From Notospermus geniculatus (Eukaryota; Nemertea; Pilidiophora; Heteronemertea; Lineidae), in the NCBI GenBank assembly GCA_002633025.1, contig NMRB01000895.1:79873-143872 (forward strand): 64,000 bases of DNA. The letters are read 5' to 3'. Made by a program: the position numbers and the translations under genes. The notes beneath the pieces were generated by a model that ran no database searches, was not told the DNA's origin, and worked only from the letters and a program-made list of their open reading frames with translations. Positions 11,250 to 22,505 of the stretch are shown here, one piece after another. How positions within the stretch are numbered: position 1 is the stretch's first letter; each line of letters starts with the position of its first letter.

Positions 11250-11455
11250 TTTCAACTTTGTAGCTACGAAGTGGAAATTTAAAAATTCGAGATGCACCAT
11301 AACTCTTTCGGTCATGATATGCTAAAAGGTGCACTGGCAGCAGGGGCATTTTTGTGGTACCAACCATCTCCTGAAATACATTTGGTCCTGGAAATGAAGT
11401 TGAATTTCGTATTTCGTATTTCGTGTTTCGCCAGGTTTGCGAATCCTCACAAGTA
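11250..11455. mobile_element. Solo arm of the GAGGTTTCGC foldback family
   Basis: It contains CTACGAAGTGGAAATTTAAA, GGTACCAACCATCTCCTGAA and a GTTTGCGAATCCTCAC end. All match one arm of the complete element at 34255-34640. Confidence 0.6.
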
Positions 11456-12190
11456 TCGCGTGTAACCTGAGTCACATCATAGCACTCAAGCAATATTATT
11501 GAAAACTTTGCCAATTTCAGGGCGAACAATTCCCGCTGTTGGAATACGAAGCGTTTTAATTTCAATTTTAAAATCAATAAACAATTACTGTTGAGAAATG
11601 TGACAGGTGACGCGGTGATTGACAGTTAATCATTCTTCCGATATTAGGCTGGAAACAATTGATCCGTGTCGCGGAGACTGCTTCAAATGCAGATCGAAAG
11701 ATCCGAGATTGCGTTTTTGTTGCAGTTTGGGAGATTTGAGACTGGACAGATGCCTTTGAGGTTCATACTTGGATCACGTGACTGGTCATGATGACGTGCT
11801 GATAATGTGTCCTTCTGAGTGTACGTTTTTATAATGCATGACTGCACGGCCAGCGTGGTGAATTCCGCCTGATCTACACATGACCGACGATGGATATCCA
11901 GTATCATTTCGAGATGCTTCTGAGCAGCCGAACAAGGGGGTCGAGATGACGTCATCACTTATGACGTAATGGGCCTGGAGAAAAATAGTTTCATTTTTGG
12001 AAAGCGCGGGAAAATCGATTTCCAAAGCCTTAATAATGAAAGCCAAGCGCTCGGATTTTTTACAAATCAACAGAATTGTTCTCGCTGGCACAATAAAGCC
12101 ATGCGTAAAAGGTTGGAGCATAAAACAGCCCTTTCATTCAAATCCTTTGAGGGGTTATTCCTGAATTCTAGGGCCGTCAGTAAATGGTAG
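11456..12190. other. Unique sequence, no gene recognised
   Basis: It holds GATGACGTCATCACTTATGACG near 11945, two CRE-like words in close succession. The 90-110 codon minus-strand frames overlap each other and have no domain. Confidence 0.4.
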
Positions 12191-12425
12191 CTAGCGGTGG
12201 AGGGGCAGGGGCAAATGCCCCCCTCCAGAGCAAAAGGGACAAAGCAAATTTTTCCTCCAAAAGGTCATTGTCCCTCTTCGAGCCAAGTTATTGTTGTGTC
12301 AGATGTCGGGAAAATGCATCTGAGAGGATGTAGATATTCAATTTTTTGCTGTGGGAGGACCCCTACACCCCCTCCGACTTCGCCCTCCAGACTCAATCAA
12401 TTTTGCCCCCCCCCCATGTGGTAGG
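12191..12425. mobile_element. GC-rich CAGGGGC-type MITE relative
   Basis: It shares GAGCAAAAGGGACAAA, AAAGGTCATT and GCATCTGAGAGGATGTA with the complete element at 27652-27935. It has G-rich and C-rich ends and no TSD I can define. The last 40 bases of the window (63961-64000) look like another start of the same type. Confidence 0.6.
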
Positions 12426-14062
12426 AATCTGACCAATCAGCTTGCCTTTTCTATTCAGCGACAGTTGCTTTCTCGCTCTCAGGGTGCAACACAATCATCA
12501 CAACTGCTTCATCTTATAACTCACTTGAACTCGATTTCCAACAATGAATCGAATCGCTTATGATTTCATAAAATCAGGCATCCCAGCGGGCGATTGAAAA
12601 GGCATCCTTCATTCAATAAAAGTTAAAATTCCCATGGGCAAATTTCAAAAGCACCCGTGAGGACGATTGCATTAATTAAATGCGACGTCAATTAAATCAT
12701 TTCTTCGCAATTCTGAAAAATAATATCGCGTCTTTTCGCCTACGCCTTTGCTCAAAGATTCTTTTGTCGTCTGCTTCATTAACAAGCGTCGGCAGTTTAA
12801 CGCCGAGCGCGTATCGACGCTACCTGGCTCATTAAACTCGTGCTCACTGCTCGTGTAGGAGTCAACAGCCATATTGCAGTCGTGTCACTCCTTGTGTATT
12901 TCCGCTGCTCTTAGTCACCCCGGGGTCTACCCCGCTTCCATCAAGACAGAGGCTAATTCGTTTCTCTCAAATAAAATCAGATTCATTAAGCAAATATTCA
13001 TAATATAGACGTCGAGATTACATATCCGGCGTACGCCATGTTTATATTATATCTGATCAGTGTAGGACAAATTCGCGCACTGCCGGGCATCTCGGCTGTC
13101 TTCTTGTTCGGTCTTATTACGGTAATGAGACCGGGGGACCCCACAGCGGTATAAATACATATTTTCCATTTTTATCTATGGGGGTTAAATGAGGAGCAAA
13201 CGAGGCATTGATAAAGCATGAATAGTGGAGAAATCACGAATAATAGTCGAGAAATGATAACTTCTGACTCGGCTAATATGAGAAAATTACTTGAATAGAA
13301 AACGGCGGAGTTCCACTGCGTTTCGCCCGCCGCGGAATTATTTCATTGTGAGTCCTCGATAGGTTCTCCTGATCTAATATGCCGCTCATGTCCCGATATG
13401 CAAGTTGCTTCCTGTATATTTCAATACCAGGCATAACTGTTTGGAATCAAGAATGATTCTAGATCTCGTCGAGATGGTGAACATACCACTCATTCGCGAC
13501 CGGCACTTTTTTTCTTCAATTATGATATGACGCGCAGCTGCTCAGGGCGACGTCTTCCGAAATCGGCCCCAGCTGGAAATTTGATTAACTTCTATTCAAA
13601 AGGAAGAAAAAGGCATAATTGACGCCCTTTGATCGGCTATGAATCCGTACGAATCTCAGTAACATCTCCTCCAAGGCTAATTAATATAATTAATATTGTA
13701 TAAAAGCTAATTATATTGCACGTGACTGATTTATATTGGTATAAAACTAAAAATTTAAAAGGCGAGCGAAAGTATTGTATAAGGTGATTAGGTCTAAACA
13801 TATAAAGGTGGAGAAAGGGCATCCCAATCCAAGCAGGTTTGGAATTGTCAAAAAGATTCTTCAGAATATAAGGCAGAGTTGGTTCAGCTGTTAAAGGGAA
13901 TTAGTCGTGACAGCACTGAGAATAATTTCGTGGCCCACGAAATTCACAAGTTACAAAATTACAAATTTCGTATTTTAGTGAATTTGCATCCGAAGCTAAG
14001 CCTTGATTTGTAGTCGGCCGTGTTCAAAATGCTATTCCAAGGCAGCAAAGCCACAGCAGTTG
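12426..14062. other. AT-rich unique stretch, possible regulatory content
   Basis: It is free of recognised repeats. 12660-12700 carries GCATTAATTAAATGC and CAATTAAATCATTTC. 13675-13720 carries GCTAATTAATATAATTAATA. These are dense homeodomain-type cores in otherwise unique DNA. I see no exon. A regulatory role is inference. Confidence 0.3.
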
Positions 14063-14232
14063 CAGGGCCGTATTTAAAAGGGGGGGGGGGTGAAGGGGCA
14101 GTTGCCCCCCTGAGCCCACCCAAAAACGTGATTTTCATGCGGATTTTGGGCAGAAAACGGCAAAAAGAGGTCTTCTGCCCCCCCCCCCCGGAGGCTTCTG
14201 CCCCCTGGACCAAAAAGTTAAATACGGCCCTG
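14063..14232. mobile_element. 170-bp CAGGGCCG MITE, TSD AGTTG
   Basis: The ends CAGGGCCGTATTTAA and TTAAATACGGCCCTG are perfect inverses, flanked by AGTTG on each side (14058-14062, 14233-14237). The interior holds long G and C runs. It belongs to the group of CAGG-terminal elements with 5-bp duplications in this window. Confidence 0.8.
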
Positions 14233-14443
14233 AGTTGTGCGAATATGCTCTTAGTGGGCAATAATTCTCGATGCGAGTACTGTAATTGATTCAAGATGGC
14301 GGTGTTTGATTCTCTATTCAGACGCCTTGACTGGCACGACCAGTTCGCTTTAAAGGCCCAGTCTTTCGTTGTTTTTTACATTTTGTGCCACGGCGGAATC
14401 CCCTGTGGCTGATGGAAAGGAGAAATAGGCCTACAGATAGTAG

Positions 14444-14915
14444 CATAAAGGAATCAACCATAAAGGTTCAACTTACAAATTTTAGCATTTGTGGACAATA
14501 TCTCACAGATTTGCATTTTGACTATTCCATATGATAGGCAAGACCCTTCTGCACGTTCACTGCAAATATTGTTGAATTCCGACTAGTTGATCTTATGATA
14601 CAAAAGAACTGAATTAGTGAGAACCCCACGAACGATGTGAGGGTAGGGTCATCTGTGTACATTTGAATAGGCTGACGTACATTTGTACATGGAGCACAAA
14701 TTGTCCTGAAAATCGCTCTGTTATCCTCAGAAATGGAATTCAAAGCATCAAGTTGACAGGTTCATGTACCTCTTCACCACAAAAAAAGTTGAAGCTCGTG
14801 CCTATTACGTAAAGCCAAAATTCAGGCAATGAGAGACATCTGGTGGCAACACATGAAGTGTATCCCTCAGTAAGTTCATCGTTCGCAGTTAAACCTTTAT
14901 TGTTGATTCCTTTAT
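14444..14915. mobile_element. CATAAAGGAATC MITE, TSD GATAGTAG (full copy)
   Basis: The ends CATAAAGGAATCAACCATAA and TGTTGATTCCTTTAT are inverse. GATAGTAG directly flanks both sides (14436-14443, 14916-14923). An 8-bp duplication fits the hAT superfamily, which is an inference. A second near-full copy is at 45933-46421, and a fragment lies at 11026-11240. It has no transposase. Confidence 0.8.
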
Positions 14916-14923
14916 GATAGTAG

Positions 14924-15351
14924 GCTTAAAAGAAATGTTTTCTGCTTCTTGCATTGTTATTGAAAGAGGTTTATTTTCTTTGGGACATCTAGTTACATTA
15001 CACCATTACCGGCTCTGCTGAGATGTAAAATGACAGATTTGTTTGCTGTGGTGTATATTGAAGCACTCCTCGAGTGACAACCATCCAACGTCTTAGACTA
15101 TTCGTTTTAAACCTTATGGAAACCATGGTAACGGTCGTAGCCCGATTGATAGAATTGTTACACGTCTTATAGATGACCTGGCAATTGTGGAAAATGGGCG
15201 GCCATCGGGGTTCACACATTTCAACGCATGAAGTTTTTACATAGTAAGATACTGAAAATGATCTCTCAGTAATTCTGAGTGTAGATAACGGTAGGCCTAC
15301 AGAACCCTAGGAATTAGAATGTTTGTTGTAGTCTCGCTTAATATCCTCTCG
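14924..15351. other. Unique sequence, no gene recognised
   Basis: Nothing is recognised beyond short chance frames. Confidence 0.4.
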
Positions 15352-15545
15352 CGCTAGTTACACAGGCGAGAGTCTGGTAGAAAAGACTACAAATTTCGTT
15401 ACCGCTAGGTGGCGAGTGTCCAGATCTGAGCATCCGAATCTGATTGGCCAAAGGCAGATTTGACGTCATCAAACATGGCTGCGCCCACAAAGTGCATGTA
15501 AACAATGAAGAAAGAACGAATCTGAGGGAAATTTTACCTTTTTAC
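15352..15545. mobile_element. Solo arm of the TAGTCTCGCG foldback family
   Basis: It matches the left arm of 35918-36552: GGCGAGAGTCTGGTAG, TTTCGTTACCGC, AGGTGGCGAGTGTCCAG, GCATCCGAATCTGATTGGCC, then ACATGGCTGCGCCC. Only one arm is present. It includes a TGACGTCATC word absent from the other copy. Confidence 0.7.
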
Positions 15546-15730
15546 CAGACCCCCTCCGGAGCACTGTTACTCTTCAGCATAGGCTTACTATGGAATTTCA
15601 TGCCTATGCTACAGGAGGAGTTCCGCTTTCACAAAAATGTGCCCCTCCCAGGCTCAGACCAGCCTAGGCCTTTTGGAATCTGATGGTCACGTGAACAATT
15701 CTCGCGAGAAATCCCTCTGGTGGTAAGGAC

Positions 15731-16159
15731 CATTCGGAACTTCCGAAGGCAACTGCTCGGCAATTTCCGTACGGTCGCATTTCCCCTCGGACACAAGTCC
15801 AAGGCAGCCATCTTGAACGCGCAACGATTGCCGTTCGTTTCTGCAGGTAATTGTACGGTTCGCCTCATCACACCTGCGCATGAACAAAATAGGGCACACA
15901 AAAACGTTGCGTTATTGATCAATAATTGGCAAATTGGGTGAGATACCGGTAAGTTTATATATAATATTATATAATATGGCTTAAATAATCCAGCAAATAA
16001 GGTTGAACATCTTAACAGGCCAAAATTCGGCCAAAATAGTTCCACGGTCGGTCACGTGGGTTTGTTGATAAACAATATGGCTGCCTTGGACTTGTGTCCG
16101 AGGTGAAATGCGCCGCCCAGTGACAGATAGCAGTTCGCCTCAGGTCGTTCCGGCGAATG
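15731..16159. mobile_element. CATTCGG foldback transposon, 9-bp TSD GGTAAGGAC (copy 2)
   Basis: This is an inverted relative of 5669-6227 without the retroelement insert. It is bounded by CATTCGGAACTTCCGAAGG and CGGCGAATG, and flanked by perfect GGTAAGGAC repeats (15722-15730, 16160-16168). It independently confirms the 9-bp duplication of this family and gives the empty site for the tail at 5737-5874. Confidence 0.87.
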
Positions 16160-16168
16160 GGTAAGGAC

Positions 16169-16872
16169 GTTACTGTAGGCCTGCCTTGCATGGAGCCGGC
16201 GATCATGTAGGCCTCTCAATATAATTGACTATTTTTTGGTGTTTTGATGTGCGATGACTCGGTGGACGGGGTCTAACGCGTACAAAAAGAAAATAGATTT
16301 CTGTTATTGAGAAATAGTATGATCTATGGCCAGCGAGATAAGGTCATAGATCAGCCGAGACGGCCCTCATGACGTACCGCGCCCGCCCCGAATCAAGATG
16401 TACCATCCCCGTATCATCGTGTGTGATTTATCGCCTGATGTCGGGGCTTAGCTCGTAAACCGCGCGGCTAATTCCTCTCAACTGACATCAGACATCTATA
16501 TGAAGACATAACTCTTCCCCACAATAGATAATAAGTGTAACTAAGGCATGAGAATGTGGGGAAATATGTAGGGAACCAATTGGACGCCATCATCCCGGGG
16601 AAAGTTATCCGAAATATGAAATTATCTCGGGGTAACAATGTCCCGTTTAGCGACGAATTGTGCAATGGGCTAGAAGTAATTCTCTCTGGAAGAAATTTAA
16701 TAACCATGACGGAAAATTTGGCCGTAATCTCCAGTGCCATGACAACTGGAGGGAAAAATCCAATTCCATATGCTTGGTATGGAGTATTGGATGAAATGAG
16801 TTGTCGTTTCAATTCCTCTACCGGCTGGCTGGGGCAGACCTGTCGGAGGTTTGATGTTTCAATTTCGTGGTA
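16169..16872. other. Unique sequence with one 105-codon frame
   Basis: A plus-strand frame at 16556-16873 has unremarkable soluble composition and no recognisable motif, and a minus-strand frame overlaps it. Without splice signals or homology I do not call a gene. It is the least bad coding candidate in the window. Confidence 0.3.
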
Positions 16873-17220
16873 GATCCTTAAAGGGAGACTCCATTCATTG
16901 TGTAAATTTTTGAAATATCGTTAATACATTCAAATTCATTTATATCCGCAACATGTCATATTTTTTTAAATCAGCAAACTCATCATTTTAAGTATTTTTA
17001 TTACATCCCAAGGGGACCATTGCACAGCACATGCGATGTCGATGTCCTCAATGCATATTTATGAAGGTACAACGAATATCGGCCTAGGCAATCACAGTAT
17101 TAACTCATTCAATACAACAAAGGTCGTCGACACTACATGTATCACAACGCATGGCAATACGGCCATGGATTGATAAAAATTCAAAAGTGGACAATGAGCG
17201 GAGTCGCCCTTTAAAGATCG
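16873..17220. mobile_element. MITE, terminal TTAAAGGGAGACTCC
   Basis: The left GATCCTTAAAGGGAGACTCC and the inverse right end GAGTCGCCCTTTAAAGATC pair over about 28 bp, 348 bp apart. It has no frame. It is probably a non-autonomous DNA transposon. Confidence 0.7.
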
Positions 17221-17299
17221 TGTCCTTTCATGAATTCGTTCGAAGTCGAATGAGTCGTCAGAAAGTCCGGTGTAATAGAATCTAATGTCCCACGATATG

Positions 17300-17733
17300 T
17301 GGTGTCCCCCAACAATACATTTACGGATTAAGCGGCACCATTGAATTGGACTCTAGAGAGACCAAGACCCTTAATCCTGTGACAAACAATGCAGGGGGAC
17401 ATCAGGAAGGTGGGGCATTAAATTCTATCACACCTGTGTAATGAAGAACCTAACTCACTACCTCAATAGGTGTCACTAGTGGTTAAAACTATTGATTTGA
17501 AATGGATATTCATGTCCTGATCAATTTCCAACACAAAAGGCATCCATTGGGTCATATGAATAAAATCTAGTAAATGCTTTTACTTGAATTTCGCAGTAGA
17601 AATGCACTAGGCAATGCTGTACAAATCTGAAGTAAAAGCATTTGCTAGTCTTTATTCATATGACCCATTGTATGGGACCTGATTACTATGTGCTGCCCTC
17701 TATCATAGTTACGATCCCCATTAGTGGCCAACC
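17300..17733. mobile_element. AATGGGGATCC-type MITE relative carrying a nested MITE
   Basis: It shares GGTGTCACTAGTGGTTAAAA, CCTGATCAATTTCC and the GATCCCCATT terminus with 35572-35725 and 59894-60365. Its left part (17311-17440) recurs after the single N as 17738-17870. It is interrupted at 17549-17666 by a small foldback. Confidence 0.65.
17549..17666. mobile_element. 118-bp foldback nested in the MITE, TSD ATT
   Basis: GGGTCATATGAATAAA at the left and its inverse at the right define the element; arms are about 35 bp with mismatches. ATT flanks both sides (17546-17548, 17667-17669). Two paralogous empty sites (near 35655 and 60313) read CCATTGTATAGG. A 3-bp duplication fits PIF/Harbinger-like mobilisation, which is inference. 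Confidence 0.85.
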
Positions 17734-17870
17734 NCCCCAAAAATACATTTACGGATTAAGCGGTACCATTGAGTTGAACTCTAGAGACACCAAGACCCTT
17801 AATCCTGTGACAAAAATACAGGGGGACATCAGGAAGTCGGAGGCATTAGATTCTATCACAGCGTTGCTGG
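17734..17870. repeat. Second copy of 17311-17440 after a single N
   Basis: TACATTTACGGATTAAGCGG and AAGACCCTTAATCCTGTGAC occur on both sides of the N, with several substitutions. The identity is lower than at 28685 and the flanks diverge, so this may be a repeat-mediated join rather than a simple contig overlap. Confidence 0.6.
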
Positions 17871-18060
17871 GTGTTTGGTGGCGTTGGTGCTTGTGTTGGT
17901 GTTGATATGATTAAACCTTTCTTGCGGAAGTGGTAAAACAAAAGAGCTAATGAACGGATGATATTCTCTTTACGATAATGTCCGTGATATTCTTTTGGAA
18001 ATGCCAATAGTGGAAAAGATCATAATGTCAAAGTAGTCATATAGAAAGGACTATAAGACG

Positions 18061-18355
18061 AAAGACGCTACTCCACTAGATTCTATGTCGACACTTTTTG
18101 TCAGCCAACTCTCGACAGAAATGTCAAACGTCTATCCACTTCAAATTGTCTGCCGCGAGTTATTTATTACTATATGATATAATATTTCAATAATCTTTCC
18201 ACTTGACAGCAGTAACTTCTGAGACAAACTTCCGAAAATTTTTCTGCACACTCGGAAGTACATGTGCATGTAACTGTCGTTTCGTTATTCACTAGAGATT
18301 TTCTCTCAGACAGCAACTTCTAAAAGTGAAAACTGTCCAGTGGAGTAGCGCCTTT
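18061..18355. mobile_element. 295-bp MITE, terminal AAAGGCGCTACTCCACT
   Basis: AAAGACGCTACTCCACT at the left is inverse to AGTGGAGTAGCGCCTTT at the right, with further pairing through a CACTTTT word. It has no coding content. Confidence 0.7.
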
Positions 18356-18830
18356 AGAACATAAGTGATATCAGCTGGCCACATCGACGATATTTGTGAC
18401 TGAGTGTAGAAATAAGGGTGTGTATAATTCGATAACTCCCAATAACTGTATAAGAATTAGCGCGTCCATCTCCTTGCTAGCGTTAATTTAGCATCATCCT
18501 TACAGCCTAGCCTAGAGCGGCTACATATAGATACATTAATAAACCTTAAGCTAATAGCGTATTAGCCAAAGGCGTTTACCATGTTTGTATGTGGCGGAAT
18601 GTCATCTGGCATTATTCTGTATAAATGAATGACAAGCTGACTGACGCTGGCAGGTTGACGTCTGCGCATGCGTTGTCTCGGTGTTTCAAACTCGGGTAAC
18701 GCAAAGTTCAGATCATCCTGCGACTCGGGGCATTTCACCCGGCTATTGTTTCCCTTGTGCGACTTACAGGAGATGCCCTCAATGACCCTGTTTTGAGTGG
18801 ACCGAGGTCAGGACATAGTTCTTAGATTAA
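18356..18830. other. Unique sequence, no gene recognised
   Basis: It contains an NRF-1-like CTGCGCATGCG word near 18661. No repeat was found. Confidence 0.35.
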
Positions 18831-19232
18831 CGAGGTTTAGCACCTTTCCGACTCCGACTCCAACTACCAGAATGAATTGCAGTCCGCTATGGACATCCTT
18901 GATAAAAACGATTTGATAGAAGTTTTCCATTCGTCAAACACCATAAATTGAATGTAGAAAAAATTGGCCTTATAAATAGGAAGTGCGGATAAATAATGAA
19001 TATTGAAGTCGTAATCCTAGTCGTTACGACTTGAAACACGACTATAATTTGCGATTTAGGCCTACGTGCACTTCCGATTAGGAGTCAGAATTATTCTGCC
19101 ATGCACAAAGTTATGGCATTTTACGATTTGCAAACGTCTATCAAATCGTTTTTATCAAGGATGTCTACACCTGACTGCAATTCATTCTGGTACATGTAGT
19201 TGAAGCCGGAGTCGGGAAGGTGCTAAACCTCG
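18831..19232. mobile_element. 402-bp foldback with about 100-bp arms
   Basis: CGAGGTTTAGCACCTTTCCG at the left and its inverse at 19213-19232 start long arms. These continue through GAATGAATTGCAGTC and CATCCTTGATAAAAACG in both. The right arm has a small TACATG insertion. It is probably a MITE. Confidence 0.75.
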
Positions 19233-19393
19233 CTACCAATGCACAGTATTCCGCCGTTGAGTTGTTTTTAGGGCTTTGCACTTGCACAACGGTACCCCTT
19301 TGCGACACCTGCGTCACGTGGGCTTCCACCCCTGTTGTGGTCGTCGTGACGAAATAAAAAGGACACTGCAGGAGCGGTCTAAAGAAGTATGTC

Positions 19394-19639
19394 TATAGAC
19401 CTTTCCAACAAAGATGGTGGCCTGCTAGTTCTCCCACATGACGTCGTAGCCACTCATTGTCCTAGATGATATGACACTACCAAACGCATCCTCTCAGGCA
19501 ATTATTTCACCAAAACTTTGTGGCCATGGCCCGCTTGACCAGCTTAGCCTGCCAGCGCCCATTGAATAGTACACGTATTAAGCTTCTGACGTCATATGGT
19601 GAGAACTGTTAGACGCCATCTTTGTTAGAAAGGTCCATA
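19394..19639. mobile_element. MITE with GACCTTTCCAACAAAGATGG ends (copy 2)
   Basis: This is an inverted relative of 4601-4836. Both ends read GACCTTTC or its inverse, with internal CACATGACGTCG and CTGACGTCATATGG words conserved between copies. Confidence 0.75.
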
Positions 19640-19770
19640 TGGACGAGCGTCGCAGTGGACTTCATTTTGATCCGCCCATTGAATATCAGTCCTTGAGCGT
19701 CAATGCAAAAAAGATGATGCTCTGGCGTAGTCCCTGCTCGATTTGCTGTCCGTGACCGACTGTGTAGGCC

Positions 19771-20126
19771 TACTAAGGCCACATAAAAAAAGAAAGCTGG
19801 TGATCGTCCCCGCCCGACCCGCGAAAACGGCCCCGACCCCGTTTTTTTTTCAAAATTTTTTTTTTCATCAAAAATAACTTTGTTTCTGTTTTTTACCAAA
19901 AAAACGTTCAAATTGCCCTCTTACATATATTTTGACCATTGACATCACTTGTTGTTCAGTTCATATCGCACCTGGGATAGAAAGGACGCGATTTCGAGGC
20001 ATTTGGTTGTTACCATTGACTCATTCTTCCTGCCAATTCACTGTAAAAAAATTTTTAAAAAGCCTCCCCCACCCACCTCCTCCCCGAGAAAAGGACGATC
20101 ACCTTTTTTTATGTGGCCTAATAGGC
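19771..20126. mobile_element. Foldback, terminal TAAGGCCACATAAAAAAAG
   Basis: CTAAGGCCACATAAAAAAAG at the left is inverse to TTTTTTTATGTGGCCTAATA at the right. Inner GGTGATCGTCC and GGACGATCACC also pair. The end resembles that of 31636-31898. Confidence 0.65.
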
Positions 20127-20847
20127 TTTTGTTCATCTTTCACCCAAAACACTAATAACTCGCCGGGTCCAGATTTATTTATCATCATCATTGGTGGATT
20201 CACTCCCCAGCTTCCTTATTTCTGTATGTGCGGCTGTGAATCATTGTTTAGGTTGAAGACATGATGACATCACAGTTATCATCCTGGCATGAAACAATTT
20301 CCTGTTTGTATCTGGGATGTTGACAGACGGGATGAGTCTGCGTGAGTGATCAGTCATCGCCATCAGTGGCTGGTGAAATGCTGTGTGGTGGGCTGGTAAA
20401 AGGGGAGGCAAGTCCTTTTCGTGGCTTGTGTTCTTCGGAGTGCTGTCGTGTGCGTAATCGTCGGACGTGTATCCTCTGTGTAATGATACAAGGCTGATCT
20501 TAACCCTGACTTATTGCCCTTTTTCAAAGTGCCACAGAATTGCCTTGTAATTTGTCCCTCAGATGCTGGGAAATCGCACCAACGGCCTTCTAGATTTCGG
20601 CACTCGCCTTCATCCGTCCGCCTGTGGTCTTCTCTGCCCCCTTACCAGAATCCTGGATCCGCCCCTGGACCGGGGTTCAGCTTCTCCTGTTGGTGACGGT
20701 CAACACTGCTGACCACACAGCAGGCTATTGGCGCAAAAATCCATTTACATGGTGGGTGCAGACGAGGTTTTGCAGGGTCCTATACATGTAGAGGCCCTCG
20801 TATCTCGCTCGGCAGGGCTATCATGGTGATCGGTCAATGCACTGGCA
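20127..20847. other. Unique sequence with one CAGG-type terminus
   Basis: CCTGGATCCGCCCCTGG at about 20651-20667 is a lone right terminus of the CAGG/GATCC group. Nothing else is recognised. Confidence 0.4.
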
Positions 20848-21546
20848 AAAAATGCAGTGCACTACATCGCACAACCATAACCCAGTTGACCGTTGACTTT
20901 TGCAAGGTGTCAGTCAGTGCGAAGTGGTCATGGTGATCACGATTTATCAGGGACCGGAAGTGCGTGAGGGCGGGTCTTTCCGATCCCAGGTCTATTCCGT
21001 CAAAACGCAGAACTCGTCTTGTGACTGACGCGGATATACATATACATTATTCTCGGGTTAGAATGGTCATTTTGCGGGTACTCACCGCCGGAATTCATAA
21101 AAAAAGACAACAGCCGAATCCCTTAAAATGGTACCATTTCGCTGCACTGTCGCGACCGATGATGAACACTAGCAAGTGTCATGTTTATCAAGATGGTGAT
21201 GGCCTTGCAGAACAAAGCTGTCATCCCATTACATTCTCTTTAGGACTTCGGCTAACTATGAGTCTCATTACAAATGCAACATTGGTGGGATCTGATATTT
21301 GCTCACTTATGGGGCGCCATTTCGAAAAAAAACGACTTGATCGTATTTGTTGGTATCTTGAGAACACTTTTGCAAGTATCTCAGTTTGTGGCAGGAAACA
21401 GGACATTTTCGAAATCCAAGAGTGCGTTTCCACAGGTCCGTAATGTTTCCAAAACCTTACATGCCTTTCTCCTAATCAAAGCTACCAGCATAACTTACCG
21501 GCAGGCCATTCCGTTCGCTTTGAAAAACCTGGGCGGCTTCGCCCAC
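20848..21546. repeat. Repeated segment, unit 1
   Basis: From ATGCAGTGCACTACATCGCA to GGGCGGCTTCGCCCAC this is nearly identical to 21806-22505, with scattered substitutions and small indels. A 112-159 codon frame in each unit is not conserved in length between units and shows no domain. Confidence 0.85.
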
Positions 21547-21803
21547 ATCGACCCCCCCGGCCAATTGTTCAAAAAAAATTTTTTTTCATCAAAATCAAAT
21601 GGGATAAAAGATCAGAATTGTTCGTGTCTCAGAGTGCAGGAAATTGACCTCAAATCGCATCTCAGAGCTTCAGTCTAATTTTCAAAATTTTTCTGGGGGA
21701 CGTCCCCGCAAAACACGTCCCTTTGCCGTTGGAAGGCGAAGCCTACGTCTGGTCAGCTCGTCTGCTTAAAATGCCCCCCTAGCGAAGAAAAGCTAGCTAC
21801 GGC
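21547..21803. repeat. Dispersed repeat between the two units
   Basis: It has a C-rich start and ends in GCTAGCTACGGCCCTG. Its middle matches the inverse of 10632-10780. It sits exactly at the junction of the two repeated units and is absent after unit 2. Confidence 0.65.
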
Positions 21804-21805
21804 CC

Positions 21806-22505
21806 TGAAAATGCAGTGCACTACATCGCACAACCCTAACCCAGTTGACCGTTGACTTTTGCAAGGTGTCAGTCAGCGCGAAGTGGCCATGGTGATCACG
21901 ATTTATCAGGGACCGGAAGTGCGTGAGGGCGGGTCTTTCCGATCCCAGGTCTATTCCGTCAAAACGCAGAACTCGTCTTGTGACTGAAGCGGATATACAT
22001 ATACATTATTCTCGGGTTAGAATGGTCATTTTACGGCCGGGTATTCACCGCCGGAATTCATAAAAAATACAACAGCCGAATCCCTTAAAATGGTACCATT
22101 TCGCTGCACTGTCGCGACCGATGATGAACACTAGCAAGTGTCATGTTTATCAAGATGGTGATGGCCTTGCAGAACAAAGCTGTCATCCCATTACATTCTC
22201 TTTAGGACTTCGGCTAACTATGAGTCTCATTACAAATGCAACATTGGGGGATCTGATATTTGCTCACCTATGGGGCGCCATTTCGAAAAAAAACGACTTG
22301 ATCGTATTCGTTGGTATCTTGAGAACACTTTTAGAAGTACCTCAGTTTGTGGCAGGAAACAGGACATTTATCAAATCCAAGAGTGCGTTTCCACAGGTCC
22401 GTAATGTTAACAAAACCTTACATGCCTTTCTCCTAATCAGAGCTCCTCGCAGAGCTTAACGGCCGGCCATTCCGTTCGCTTTGAAAAACCTGGGCGGCTT
22501 CGCCC
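21806..22505. repeat. Repeated segment, unit 2
   Basis: This is the direct repeat of 20848-21546, period about 958 bp. No N lies between the units, so unlike the other large repeats here it may be a genuine tandem duplication. Confidence 0.85.

Noticed and set aside
21274-22459. Similar frames in both repeated segments near 21-22 kb
   Set aside because: The reading frame shifts between units and no protein family is recognisable. The similarity is explained by DNA duplication.
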